Assembly: GCA_902522775.1 (NCBI GenBank)
Contig: CABYWQ010000003.1
Coordinates: 1-64,000, forward strand
Reading direction: 5' to 3'
Source: Eutrophosalina sp902522775
GTDB lineage: Bacteria > Bacteroidota > Bacteroidia > Flavobacteriales > Flavobacteriaceae
DNA length: 64,000 nucleotides
Numbering within the stretch: position 1 is the stretch's first letter; each line of letters starts with the position of its first letter. A program made the position numbers and the translations under genes. Positions 34,993 to 43,749 of the stretch are shown in pieces. Under the pieces are notes generated by a model. It did not search any database. It was given only the letters and a program-made list of their open reading frames with translations, and was not told the DNA's origin.

Positions 34993-34997
34993 AATAT

Positions 34998-35762
34998 TTA
35001 ATTTAATTCAGTTGATAAATCTGGTCGAAATTGCATTTTTACAGAATTTGACCCCCACATTTCAATTGCATCATATTGAGTACCCCAATCCGCAGAAAAA
35101 GCATCTTCACCAAATTTTGTTATGTAGGCATCTCTCCAACTTGTGCCATCTGGAAGATTGGAAGATGTTAAACTGTTATCGTGATTATCAAAACCAGAAA
35201 CAATCATAAATGTTTGATTATTTCCACCGCTGACTAACCTAAAGACAGCACGATTTCCTGAAAATTCGTTGTCAGTAAAAAGTTGTTTTAATTTTCTGTG
35301 AGGAGTTAAAAAATCTTGATTTTTTCCTCTTTTCACTACATAAACCTGTTGAGTGTAATATTTAAGGGGTGATCTTGGCTCATCCCAGCCATGACTAGCT
35401 CCCTTAATTATTTGCCATATTCTTTGGCCACTTTTATTTGCAATGTATGGGTCTACGTTTTCATTCCAATATTTCAGCTCATCGCTAGTGTCTTGATCAA
35501 AGTATGAAACGTCTTTTCTAACCATCCATCTTTGATAAGCACCTTGAGATGAACCTGTCATTATTTGAAAAGCAAATATGGCTGTTTCTTCACTAGTATT
35601 ATACTTTTTAGTTTTATCAGCAACAGCTTCTTCAAATTTTTGAACCATCCCTTTTTGTGGTTGGTAAGTAAAACTTATCCAATATTCAGCATTTGGATTT
35701 CTTTGAGAGTTTAGCGAAAAGCTAAAAACTATAGTAAATAATAATATTATAATTTTTTTCAT
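34998..35762 (-). CDS. Secreted tandem alpha/beta-barrel-like protein, family member D
   Basis: 254 residues with signal peptide (SLNSQ, about 19). Two halves: EYWISFTYQPQKGMVQKFEEAV... and TQQVYVVKRGKNQDFLTPHRK..., with a GG-rich turn (VSGGNNQTFMIVSGF). Same size and layout as members A and C. The middle gene of the three-gene operon. No enzyme signature seen. Confidence 0.6.
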   Translation of the reverse strand: MKKIIILLFTIVFSFSLNSQRNPNAEYWISFTYQPQKGMVQKFEEAVADKTKKYNTSEETAIFAFQIMTGSSQGAYQRWMVRKDVSYFDQDTSDELKYWNENVDPYIANKSGQRIWQIIKGASHGWDEPRSPLKYYTQQVYVVKRGKNQDFLTPHRKLKQLFTDNEFSGNRAVFRLVSGGNNQTFMIVSGFDNHDNSLTSSNLPDGTSWRDAYITKFGEDAFSADWGTQYDAIEMWGSNSVKMQFRPDLSTELN

Positions 35763-35774
35763 AGTTTAAATTTT

Positions 35775-36572
35775 TTATTCGTCCCAAGTGGAATCTAAAT
35801 GTCTGTAAATTGAACTTGAAACTGCAGAGTTAAACTCAGTTAAATCATTTTCATTAATGTATTTTTGAAAGTTCTGCCAATTAATATTAGCAGCCATTCC
35901 ACCACTTTCTTTGTAGGATCTTCTGTGTAAGATTTGTTCAAGAGAATCAAAACCATCAAATGATATTCCATTATATTTAGTTGATTCTTGATCTTCATAT
36001 GATGCTGATGTGACTAAAGTTGCAACTGCCCAACTAGAACCTTTAATTTCATCTAATTGTGGTTTTACAACCAATTCACCCCAAGCCCTATTATTTTCAA
36101 TGAATTTTTGTTTGTCAGGAAATGCAAATTTAAATTTATTAAATACGAAAAAGTTAGATCTACTTTTGCCCATAACAAATCCATTCAATTGCCATAATTC
36201 ATTTCTACCTAATGATTTCCAAGTCCATTTACTTGAATCAGGCATTTCAAGGCCAAGTTCTTCAGCTATTTCAGTTGAGAAAACATTTCCGCTATTAGCA
36301 TATTGTTCTGGGCTGTTGTAATGGTGAAAGAACACAAAAATATTACCGTTGGAAAAAGATCTAAACATTCCCCATCCGGCCCATTTACCGTCCTTAACAC
36401 CTTGCTTAGCTAGTGGTTTGTAAAAATTTCTATTTGCTTGGATAAAAGCCCCAAGGTTTCCTTCAACTTCTAAAACATGCATTCTAATCAGGTATGGTGA
36501 AGGTGTATCATCCTGTGCATTTAGGTTTAAAAAAGGTATTGCAAAAAGCAATAAATAAATAATTTTTTTCAT
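35775..36572 (-). CDS. Secreted tandem alpha/beta-barrel-like protein, family member E
   Basis: 265 residues with signal peptide (NLNAQ, about 20). The first repeat, YLIRMHVLEVEGNLGAFIQ, aligns directly with member A at 19482 (YTMHFVQVEGDLNAFEE), including the following helix and the aromatic WGMFRSF/WAFLKRY strand. The second repeat begins FVFNKFKFAFPDKQKFIENN. It is the first gene of the operon; 174 nt of AT-rich DNA upstream separate it from a divergent gene and should hold the promoter. Confidence 0.65.
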   Translation of the reverse strand: MKKIIYLLLFAIPFLNLNAQDDTPSPYLIRMHVLEVEGNLGAFIQANRNFYKPLAKQGVKDGKWAGWGMFRSFSNGNIFVFFHHYNSPEQYANSGNVFSTEIAEELGLEMPDSSKWTWKSLGRNELWQLNGFVMGKSRSNFFVFNKFKFAFPDKQKFIENNRAWGELVVKPQLDEIKGSSWAVATLVTSASYEDQESTKYNGISFDGFDSLEQILHRRSYKESGGMAANINWQNFQKYINENDLTEFNSAVSSSIYRHLDSTWDE

Positions 36573-36746
36573 AATTGTTGTTTTTGAGTTTCGGAATGTA
36601 TAAAAATTTAATTATAATTTTTTAAAATGATAATTAAGTTAATGTTAAATTATGATCATTATAATTTTAGCTAGTTTTTATTTTAAATAATTTAAAAAAA
36701 CAGTTAATTAATTAAATTAATCTTATAATTGCCATTGATTTAAATA

Positions 36747-37094
36747 ATGACTGAAACATTAATAAGTACAGTAAGTGAAGAACTAAAAAAATTTTACTTT
36801 AAAAATTTTAGAAGAAGAGGAAAAAGTTTAAAAACATTAGAGTTAATTAAAGAATGTTATAATGATCAGTATGATTTTTTTATTAATGAGTTGAATGATA
36901 TTATTGAAAAGTCAGTAGCATACAATGATGAAAAAAGAATAACGGAGCTTCTTTATAATTTTAAAAAAAATGAAGGTTGTAATAAAAAAATAATGAAGAC
37001 TGTTGTGTATGAACTGTCAAATAAAAATAAATTATCAGGACTTAATTTAAATCAACATAAATATTTATTTGAGTTTGAAGATGAAAAATATTAA
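36747..37094 (+). CDS. Conserved-looking hypothetical helical protein
   Basis: 115 residues, no signal or membrane helix, mostly alpha-helical (ELKKFYFKNFRRRGKSLKTLELIKE split by basic turns). It begins the three-gene ABC-transporter operon, 6 nt before the permease gene, so it may be a regulator or accessory of that transporter. No domain recognised. Confidence 0.5.
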   Translation: MTETLISTVSEELKKFYFKNFRRRGKSLKTLELIKECYNDQYDFFINELNDIIEKSVAYNDEKRITELLYNFKKNEGCNKKIMKTVVYELSNKNKLSGLNLNQHKYLFEFEDEKY

Positions 37095-37100
37095 ATAAAG

Positions 37101-38579
37101 ATGTTTCAATTAAGCAATTTACAGTGGAAGTCATTTTTTAGATCAGCATCTTTAGCAGGAAATCTTTTTTCTAAAATAGTGATGTTCTTCTGGATTTTCT
37201 GGTCTATTCTCATGAGCATATTAATAGGTGTAATTCATGCTTTTGGCGCAAGTCTAACCAATCCTGAAGGTGAAAATATAGCTGATCCTTTTTCATGGAT
37301 AAACAAAGAGATAATTTACATAATTGGTTATTTAATAGTCATTAGGTATCTATTTCAAAAAATCCCCATAATAAATATTAGATCATTACTACTTACACCC
37401 TTAAAAAAATCAAGGGTTATCCGCTATGCAATGCATCAAACGATTTTTTCAATTTTTAATTTGGCATTAATTATTTATTTATTAACGTTTTCAGCATTTG
37501 TAAATTTAGAAACGGACTCGGGTAATTTATTTCTATGGAATGTGTCTATAATATTAATAATATACATAACAAACTTTTTAAATATTTTACTTAACAAAAA
37601 AGACAAGCTAGTTTTTGTTTTGTTTGTTTTATTGACAGTATTAAAAATTTTAGAGTACAATATGATTGTAGATCTTTCAGTTTATTCAGAAATGATATTT
37701 TATTCTTTTTATGATACTCCAATACTTGTTTTTGTTCCTTTAATAATACTTTTTTATACATATTATTATGTTATTATGTTTTTTAGAAATAATCTTTCGA
37801 TAGATACAGGCTTAAGTATGAAAGTAAAAGAAGGTAAAACGAATAATTTTGATTGGCTTAACCGATTTGGCAGTGCTGCAATTTTTCTTAAAAATGATCT
37901 AAGATTAATATTAAGAGCAAAAAGAGCGAGATCTACTACAATTATGGGGACCTTATTTGTGTTATATGGACTAATTTTTATGGCTTTCGCTGATATTTAT
38001 GGTGAAATGGGTGAGTTTTTTGGATTGTTTTTTTCAACTGCCGGATTTATGTTCACTTTTTGTGGTATGGTTCCAAGTTGGGATAGCAAACATTATTCTT
38101 TAATGATGTGTCAAAATATTACATATTTAGATTATCTAAAATCTAAATGGTATTTAGGAATTATCGGAACTCTTTTTACAACTACTTTGGCTTTAATTAT
38201 TTACTCCTACTTTGGATTGTATTATATAATTGTGTTGATTTGTTGTTCTTTGTACAATTTAGGTATAAACTCTTACATGACACTTTGGTCAGGTGCTTTT
38301 AACCGAACTGCTATTGATTTGGAATCAAATAAAAATGCATTTGGAGATAAAAAATCTTTTAACTCTAAAACATTACTACTTACTATTCCTCAGCTGGTTT
38401 TTCCAATGTTAATATTTTATTTTGTCTCTGTCGGATATGATAAATACATAGCAGCTTATTGTGTAGGAATAATTGGAATATTTGGAATATTTCTAAGAAA
38501 TATTTTTTTCAAAATAATTTTAAAGACATACAAATCTCAAAAATATTCGGCACTTTCAGCTTATAAACAAACTAATTAA
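37101..38579 (+). CDS. DUF5687-family ABC transporter permease
   Basis: 492 residues with about eleven to twelve hydrophobic helices. The start (LSNLQWKSFFRSASLAGNLF) and RSLLLTPLKKSRVIRYAM fit DUF5687, a Bacteroidota ABC-2-like export permease family. It is followed 2 nt later by its ATPase gene, so the two form an exporter. The cargo is unknown; ABC-2-type pumps move lipids, polysaccharides, antibiotics or peptides. Confidence 0.8.
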   Translation: MFQLSNLQWKSFFRSASLAGNLFSKIVMFFWIFWSILMSILIGVIHAFGASLTNPEGENIADPFSWINKEIIYIIGYLIVIRYLFQKIPIINIRSLLLTPLKKSRVIRYAMHQTIFSIFNLALIIYLLTFSAFVNLETDSGNLFLWNVSIILIIYITNFLNILLNKKDKLVFVLFVLLTVLKILEYNMIVDLSVYSEMIFYSFYDTPILVFVPLIILFYTYYYVIMFFRNNLSIDTGLSMKVKEGKTNNFDWLNRFGSAAIFLKNDLRLILRAKRARSTTIMGTLFVLYGLIFMAFADIYGEMGEFFGLFFSTAGFMFTFCGMVPSWDSKHYSLMMCQNITYLDYLKSKWYLGIIGTLFTTTLALIIYSYFGLYYIIVLICCSLYNLGINSYMTLWSGAFNRTAIDLESNKNAFGDKKSFNSKTLLLTIPQLVFPMLIFYFVSVGYDKYIAAYCVGIIGIFGIFLRNIFFKIILKTYKSQKYSALSAYKQTN

Positions 38580-38581
38580 TT

Positions 38582-39280
38582 ATGATAATTTTTAAAAATT
38601 TAAAAAAATCTTATGCAAAAAATGTTGTGTTAGATATTGATCTGTTAGAGATTCCTAAAGGTCAAGCATTTGGTCTAGTTGGAAATAATGGAGCTGGAAA
38701 AACTACTATGTTTAGTTGTTTATTAGATTTAATAAAACCAACTAAAGGAATTGTTACTAACAATGAAATTAATGTAAGAGAAAGTGAAGACTGGAAAACT
38801 TTTTCATCTGCATACTTAGATGAATCTTTTCTAATTGGTTATTTAATGCCGGAGGAATATTTCTATTTTATTGGTGAATTAAGGAATGTTAAAGAAAAAG
38901 AAGTAAATGAATTTTTAAAACAGTTTGAAGATCTTTTTAATGGAGAAATCTTAGGTGGAAAAAAATACATAAGAGACCTTTCAAAAGGCAATCAGAAAAA
39001 AGTAGGAATTGTTGCTGCATTAATAGGGTCACCCTCTGTTATTATATTAGACGAACCTTTTGCTAATCTTGATCCAACAACCCAAATTAGGCTTAAAAAA
39101 ATTATAAAAAAACTATCCACTTATAACCGTGTTACAGTCTTGATTTCGAGTCATGATTTGCAAGATGTCACTGAAGTTTCAGAAAGAATTGTTTTATTAG
39201 AGAAAGGAAAAATAATAAAAGATATAAAGACCAGTGAAAAGACACTTAAAGAATTAGAGTCTTATTTTACAAAGGAATAA
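38582..39280 (+). CDS. ABC transporter ATP-binding protein
   Basis: 232 residues. Walker A is GNNGAGKTT (34-42), the signature motif appears as LSKGNQKK, Walker B as VIILDEPFANLDP, followed by a switch histidine in SSHDLQD. The D-loop and short C-terminus are typical of ABC-2 exporters. Pairs with the DUF5687 permease upstream (2-nt gap). Confidence 0.93.
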   Translation: MIIFKNLKKSYAKNVVLDIDLLEIPKGQAFGLVGNNGAGKTTMFSCLLDLIKPTKGIVTNNEINVRESEDWKTFSSAYLDESFLIGYLMPEEYFYFIGELRNVKEKEVNEFLKQFEDLFNGEILGGKKYIRDLSKGNQKKVGIVAALIGSPSVIILDEPFANLDPTTQIRLKKIIKKLSTYNRVTVLISSHDLQDVTEVSERIVLLEKGKIIKDIKTSEKTLKELESYFTKE

Positions 39281-39392
39281 TATTTATTTTTCATAACAAT
39301 CTTTAATTCAAAAAATATGAACAATAAATAATAGCCATCTTAGCTCCCCAAACTTTGGTAAGATTTTTGGAGTACTTTTAAAAACAAATAAC

Positions 39393-39971
39393 ATGAAAAA
39401 TTTTTTATTATTAATTATATTGATTACTTGTCTGAATTTAAGTTCTCAAGTTCAGATGGATTTAAGTAAAAGTAGTATCAAATGGATAGGAAAAGAAATT
39501 ACGACAAAAGAACATTTTGGAGCCTTGAAGTTTTCTAAAGCTCAACTTGGGTTCAACGGTGATGTATTGACCGGTGGCGAATTTACAGTTGATATGACAA
39601 CACTTGATGTTCAGGATTTATCTGGTGGAGGTAAACAAAGACTTGAAGGTCATTTAAGATCCGATGATTTTTTCTCTGTGGATAAATACAAAACCTCTTT
39701 TCTAAAAATAAATGAAGTAGTGCCTGCAGAATTTTCTAGAATTACACCTGATGAAAAGAGTTTTGAAATTATTGGCGACCTTACTATAAAAGATATAACA
39801 CATCCTATCACATTTATTCTTAAGCCTGTTGGAAATAGTTACAAAGCAGACTTAACTTTCGATAGATCAGATTATAATGTAAGATTTAGATCTGGCTCCT
39901 TTTTTGAAAATTTAGGAGATAAGCTAATTCTTGATGACATTAAACTTGAAGTAACTTTAGTCGAGAAGTAA
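39393..39971 (+). CDS. YceI-family secreted lipid-binding protein
   Basis: 192 residues with signal peptide (NLSSQ, about 19). YceI lipocalin-like barrel features: SIKWIGKEITTKEHFGALKF, FTVDMTTLDV, LEGHLRSDDFFSVDKY, IIGDLTIKDITHPITF, and the final DKLILDDIKLEVTL. YceI proteins bind isoprenoid quinones or other amphiphiles in the periplasm. It starts a run of four tightly packed genes with redox flavour, the next starting directly after its stop. Confidence 0.92.
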   Translation: MKNFLLLIILITCLNLSSQVQMDLSKSSIKWIGKEITTKEHFGALKFSKAQLGFNGDVLTGGEFTVDMTTLDVQDLSGGGKQRLEGHLRSDDFFSVDKYKTSFLKINEVVPAEFSRITPDEKSFEIIGDLTIKDITHPITFILKPVGNSYKADLTFDRSDYNVRFRSGSFFENLGDKLILDDIKLEVTLVEK

Positions 39972-40058
39972 ATGAAATTAAAAGATAAACCGATATGTAG
40001 TTGTGGTAATACATCCAATCCAAATGGATTTTGTGATGGGTCTCACAACAATAGTTAG
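39972..40058 (+). CDS. Miniature CDGSH iron-sulfur protein (28 aa)
   Basis: A 28-residue ORF, MKLKDKPICSCGNTSNPNGF then CDGSHNNS. It holds one complete CDGSH 2Fe-2S motif with ligands Cys9, Cys11, Cys21 and His25, and almost nothing else. The start is the nucleotide after the YceI stop and its own stop is followed immediately by the FMN reductase start, so it is very likely translated. Known CDGSH domains are 35-40 residues and often dimerise. Electron transfer to or from the flavoprotein is a plausible role. Confidence 0.85.
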   Translation: MKLKDKPICSCGNTSNPNGFCDGSHNNS

Positions 40059-40601
40059 ATGAAAAATATTGTTGCTTTTGGTGCTAGTTCATCTAAAACT
40101 TCAATAAATAAAGAGCTAGCCTCATATGCTGCATCTTTAGTTCCTAAGTCTCACGTTAATATCATTGACTTAATTGATTATGAAATGCCTATATACAGTA
40201 TTGATAGAGACAAAGAAAGTGGTATTCCTGAATTAGCATATAAATTTAAAGAAGAATTAAAAAATTCTGACGGAATCATAATCTCTTTTGCTGAGCACAA
40301 TGGTGTTTACACCGCCGCTTTTAAAAATATTTTTGATTGGATATCTAGAATTGAAAAAATTGTTTGGTATAATAAGCCTATGTTTTTATTAGCAACTTCT
40401 GATGGAAGTAGAGGAGCAAAATTAGTTTTGGAAATTGCTCATTCAAGAATTTCTAGAGGAAACCCATATGAAATTCCAACCTTCTCTTTACCAAACTTTT
40501 ATGAAAATTTCAATAAGGATAAGGGTATTTTAAATGAAAATCTAAAAATTAAATTTATGCAAGGTTTAGAAAAATTTATTTTAAATGTAAATGGCAGTTA
40601 A
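40059..40601 (+). CDS. NADPH-dependent FMN reductase family protein
   Basis: 180 residues, flavodoxin-like. The phosphate-binding loop is GASSSKTSINKELA (about 8-21); GIIISFAEHNGVYTAAFKNIFDWISR is the family's flavin-contact region. It would reduce FMN, quinones or azo compounds with NAD(P)H in the cytosol. Starts directly after the CDGSH gene and overlaps the pirin gene by 11 nt. Confidence 0.9.
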   Translation: MKNIVAFGASSSKTSINKELASYAASLVPKSHVNIIDLIDYEMPIYSIDRDKESGIPELAYKFKEELKNSDGIIISFAEHNGVYTAAFKNIFDWISRIEKIVWYNKPMFLLATSDGSRGAKLVLEIAHSRISRGNPYEIPTFSLPNFYENFNKDKGILNENLKIKFMQGLEKFILNVNGS

Positions 40602-41334
40602 TATTTATAAAAAACAAGATCAGGCAAGTGGGAATTTTAATTATGGAGAAATTCTAGAAAAAAAACCTATTGGTTTTCCACAAGATAGAGGAAAACTTAA
40701 ACCTTATTCTAATCTATTTTATTGGGCACATGCCTGGACGCCAAACAATAAAAGTACTATCGGTTTACATCCTCATCAAGGTTTTGAAATTTGTAGTTTT
40801 ATTTTAAAAGGAAATATTAACCATTTTGATACCAAACAAAATAAGTGGATCCCTCTATCAAAGGGTGATGTTCAAATTATAAGGTCAGGAAATGGGATTT
40901 CTCATGCTGAAGAAATAAATGATGAGTCGGAAATTTTTCAAATTTGGTTTGATCCTGATTTATCTCAATCCTTAAAGAAAGAAGCTAGTTATGATGACTT
41001 TAGATCATCTGATTTTAAGATTTTTAGAAAAAAAAATTTTACAAAAAAAATTATCAAAGGTGATGGATCACCGCTACAAATGGACAGCGAGGGTGTTTCT
41101 ATTAATGAATATGTGTTTTCATCTGGGACTCACAGTCTAAAAATTAAAAAGGGTTTTATTCATTCAATTTTTATTCTTGAAGGTAATCTTGAAAACAATA
41201 AAAAAAACCTGTCTCAAGGAACCTTTTTGTGTATTGAAGGTGAACCTGTTTTTGATTTTAGAACTAAAAAGGATTTAAAAATATTTGAAATAATCTCTCC
41301 GTTGAAACCAAAATACAAAACTTATGCAAGCTAA
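40591..41334 (+). CDS. Pirin family protein
   Basis: 247 residues, two cupin domains. The N-terminal cupin shows GLHPHQGFEICSFILKG and a later SHAEEI, giving the iron ligands (His-x-His, Glu, His) of pirins. Bacterial pirins can act as quercetinases or redox-sensitive regulators. Last of the coupled YceI/CDGSH/FMN-reductase/pirin run, overlapping genes on both sides. Confidence 0.92.
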   Translation: MAVNIYKKQDQASGNFNYGEILEKKPIGFPQDRGKLKPYSNLFYWAHAWTPNNKSTIGLHPHQGFEICSFILKGNINHFDTKQNKWIPLSKGDVQIIRSGNGISHAEEINDESEIFQIWFDPDLSQSLKKEASYDDFRSSDFKIFRKKNFTKKIIKGDGSPLQMDSEGVSINEYVFSSGTHSLKIKKGFIHSIFILEGNLENNKKNLSQGTFLCIEGEPVFDFRTKKDLKIFEIISPLKPKYKTYAS

Positions 41335-41368
41335 TTTAACCTTTCAAAAAATAATAAATTTAAAAATC

Positions 41369-41938
41369 ATGAATAGTATATTACTTTCTCTTGTCTATTT
41401 TTTATTAATATCATGTAATAGTAAAAATGACTCTATTTCATTTGAAGCTGATTTTCAGGTAGAGTCAATTGAACTTCCAGCTTTGAGGATAAATAATTCT
41501 TTTACAACACCATATAGAGTTTTAAAAACAACAATCAAAGATGAATCAGCTTTTGATGTAAAGTATGGAAATACTGATTTGAGTATTGGATATGTTTTAA
41601 GGTATTACTTTTACACAGCAATAGATCTAGAAAGTGAAGAAAATGTTTTAATAAGCATGGATCAATCATCATTTGATATTCCAGAAAATACAGATGGTAT
41701 TAATTTAGTCAGAAATGTAATTTCTGTCATTAGTGGAATGTCATTTGGCTCTGTTGAGTATAGAGAATTCGTAAATAAGTACTTTGAAGGATGTATCGAT
41801 TTATCTAAAATAAATGGAAGTTGTGTAACACCTTCGGTTTATGAGCCTGTTTGTGCTTGTAATGGTTTTACTTACAGCAATCGTTATGAAGCAGAATGTG
41901 ATGGAGTTGTGGTTTTTAAAGAAGGGCCTTGTAATTAA
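41369..41938 (+). CDS. Kazal-like domain lipoprotein
   Basis: 189 residues from the ATG at 41369, chosen for its lipoprotein signal (LLSLVYFLLISC); the longer frame from 41324 overlaps pirin. The C-terminal 48 residues or so contain six cysteines in a Kazal-type pattern (CID..SC..YEPVCAC..YSNRYEAEC..GPC), the serine-protease inhibitor fold. The N-terminal 120 residues are unassigned. Possibly a surface protease inhibitor or calcium-free binding domain. Confidence 0.7.
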   Translation: MNSILLSLVYFLLISCNSKNDSISFEADFQVESIELPALRINNSFTTPYRVLKTTIKDESAFDVKYGNTDLSIGYVLRYYFYTAIDLESEENVLISMDQSSFDIPENTDGINLVRNVISVISGMSFGSVEYREFVNKYFEGCIDLSKINGSCVTPSVYEPVCACNGFTYSNRYEAECDGVVVFKEGPCN

Positions 41939-42807
41939 ACCTTTATGGATTGTTTTTCCATCTGATTATAAATAGCCAAAATAATTATACCAAAAATAAT
42001 TCCGCTTACTAGCAGAATTATACTTACAAGCCCAGTTGCACTAAAGGAAAGTCGTAGTAATATTGTTGATATTATAAATCCTGTATTTCTAATTAGTTGA
42101 GAATATCTTTCCGTATACTGAAAGGATATAAGCAAAATAAAGACATCAACTAAAATTAAAATTGTAAAGAAATCTACAAAAAATAGATAATTTAAATTAT
42201 CGTCAAAAGGTTCATTAGAAAAAACACCATTAAACCAATCAAAGAAACTAATTAAACATAAAGTAGTTAGGACTGGTACCAAAATCAAACTTATAAGTCT
42301 TTTATAATTTATAAATCTTTCTAAATTTTTATTAACAGATAAGTTTGGCAAGTTTTCTTTTAATTTTCTAAAAATGAAAATCAGAAAAAATACTATTAAA
42401 ATCCCAGATAAATCATATATAAGCTGGATGTTATTCTCATTAAGAAACCAGTTGTCATCCAAATTAACATCAGGTATGTCTTTAAATATTTTTCTTATTA
42501 GAATTAATGAAATGATTTCATATTGTTTACCAACAGATGTCGTGAATGATCTTGGTAAATAGTAGATAAGCAGAAAAGCTTCATAAACTAAAATAAATGA
42601 AAATGGAGTATATATTGCTGAGATTGGATTTTGTAATAAATTATCATCTCCAATCGAAAGATTTAATAAACCATTATTATTCAACAGTATTAGTCCAAGG
42701 TGAATTATAAAACCAACTGTTGCAAAAAACAGTATAAACTTTTCAAATTTTTTAAGATTATTTTCTGAAAAAACTTTTAAAAAAAGTTTTTCGATTCTAC
42801 TATTCAT
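41935..42807 (-). CDS. Polytopic membrane protein, unknown
   Basis: 290 residues with about seven hydrophobic helices (for example LFFATVGFIIHLGLILL, FFLIFIFRKLK, FFVDFFTILILVDVFILLI, FIISTILLRLSFSATGLVSI). Short polar loops, positively charged ends. I do not recognise a family. Convergent with the Kazal lipoprotein gene, overlapping by 4 nt. Confidence 0.65.
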   Translation of the reverse strand: MNSRIEKLFLKVFSENNLKKFEKFILFFATVGFIIHLGLILLNNNGLLNLSIGDDNLLQNPISAIYTPFSFILVYEAFLLIYYLPRSFTTSVGKQYEIISLILIRKIFKDIPDVNLDDNWFLNENNIQLIYDLSGILIVFFLIFIFRKLKENLPNLSVNKNLERFINYKRLISLILVPVLTTLCLISFFDWFNGVFSNEPFDDNLNYLFFVDFFTILILVDVFILLISFQYTERYSQLIRNTGFIISTILLRLSFSATGLVSIILLVSGIIFGIIILAIYNQMEKQSIKV

Positions 42808-42901
42808 GTCGCTAATGTATGATTTTAATTTTTTTTTATATAATTTCGATGTAACAACAATAACTAATTAACTTTTTATCAATTAATTTCAAGACTTAAT
42901 T

Positions 42902-43075
42902 ATGTTTAAAAATTTTAAGAAATCTACAGTTTTATTAATATCTGCAGCTTTTATTTCATTTTTATTGTCTGTTACATTATGGTTTTCTGGATTTAAAGAT
43001 GAGGGAATGTATGTCGGCTTGTGGGTGCCATCAATATTAGCGTTAGGCTCTTTTGTAAAACAAAATTATAAGTAA
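42902..43075 (+). CDS. Small two-helix membrane protein
   Basis: A 57-residue ORF with two helices (about 9-28 and 38-51) and a conserved-looking GLWVPSILALG segment, which I recognise from small unannotated membrane proteins in marine bacteria. Its stop is 3 nt from the next small ORF, forming a cluster of tiny membrane proteins (42902-43376). Function unknown. Confidence 0.65.
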   Translation: MFKNFKKSTVLLISAAFISFLLSVTLWFSGFKDEGMYVGLWVPSILALGSFVKQNYK

Positions 43076-43078
43076 GGA

Positions 43079-43192
43079 ATGGAAATATATCTATTTTTTG
43101 TTGGTTTTTTATTAGCATGCTTAGTTATAGCAAGTATTTTTTTAATTAACTCAGAAGAAAAAGATAAATACAGGGATTTAGATATTACATAA
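43079..43192 (+). CDS. Micro membrane protein, tandem copy 1 (37 aa)
   Basis: MEIYLFFVGFLLACLVIASI then FLINSEEKDKYRDLDIT. One hydrophobic helix and a charged tail. The first 34 residues match the next gene (43206) with a few substitutions, including the SEEKDKY tail. It stops where the second copy continues for 19 more residues, so it is a tandem duplicate with a shortened C-terminus. Confidence 0.6.
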   Translation: MEIYLFFVGFLLACLVIASIFLINSEEKDKYRDLDIT

Positions 43193-43205
43193 AATTGAAA
43201 GGCAA

Positions 43206-43376
43206 ATGGAGATCTATTTATTTTTTGTAGGATTCTTAGTTACTTGTTTAGTAATAGCAAGTATTTTTCTTATAAACTCTGAAGAAAAAGATAAATACAA
43301 AGATTTAGATAAGACTAATGAAGTTGATTATGATGGTATGGGCAATTATGGTAGATTTCCAACTAAGAAAAATTAA
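43206..43376 (+). CDS. Micro membrane protein, tandem copy 2 (56 aa)
   Basis: MEIYLFFVGFLVTCLVIASI, then the SEEKDKYKDLDK tail and an extra glycine/tyrosine-rich end (EVDYDGMGNYGRF). One membrane helix. The nucleotide similarity to copy 1 covers the whole of copy 1, pointing to a tandem gene duplication. Convergent with and overlapping by 4 nt the gene ending at 43373. Function unknown. Confidence 0.65.
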   Translation: MEIYLFFVGFLVTCLVIASIFLINSEEKDKYKDLDKTNEVDYDGMGNYGRFPTKKN

Positions 43377-43714
43377 TTTTTTCTTCTTGCTTTTATAAAA
43401 GATTTAACAAAAGTTACAATAGCCATAGCACAAGTCAATGTCATTATTGTAACCCTAATAATTCCTAAGTTATCAGCTCTTTCAATAGCACCTTTTAATG
43501 GCATAAATAAACCTAAAAGGCAAATAAAAGTTGCTAAAACTGCGACATGAGCTATTATTTTATTTTCTTTTTTAATTCCATTATTACAAAGTAAAAGAAT
43601 AACACCAAATACTACTGGAATTAATGCTGTCATTGATGAGCCAGAAAAATAACCCCATCCGCCTATAGCTATTAAACTAATTGAATTTATAAAATTTGCT
43701 TTAGATGCCTCCAT
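43373..43714 (-). CDS. Small polytopic membrane protein
   Basis: 113 residues, four hydrophobic helices (about 10-27, 28-44, 53-71, 85-104) with a basic C-terminus (KARRKN). The glycine-rich GGWGYFSGSSMTALIPVVFG resembles small TMEM14-like proteins, but the call is uncertain. 35 nt downstream of the steroid-reductase-like gene on the same strand, possibly one transcript. Confidence 0.6.
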   Translation of the reverse strand: MEASKANFINSISLIAIGGWGYFSGSSMTALIPVVFGVILLLCNNGIKKENKIIAHVAVLATFICLLGLFMPLKGAIERADNLGIIRVTIMTLTCAMAIVTFVKSFIKARRKN

Positions 43715-43749
43715 AGTTTTTTTTTTAAAATTATGATATTAATTGGGTA

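Noticed and set aside
36010..36321. 103-aa plus-strand ORF
   Set aside because: Antisense to the secreted protein at 35775-36572, which has a signal peptide and a paralogue; no independent support.
43079..43376. CRISPR-like or satellite repeat
   Set aside because: The two similar stretches are coding duplicates with no spacers or short palindromic repeats.
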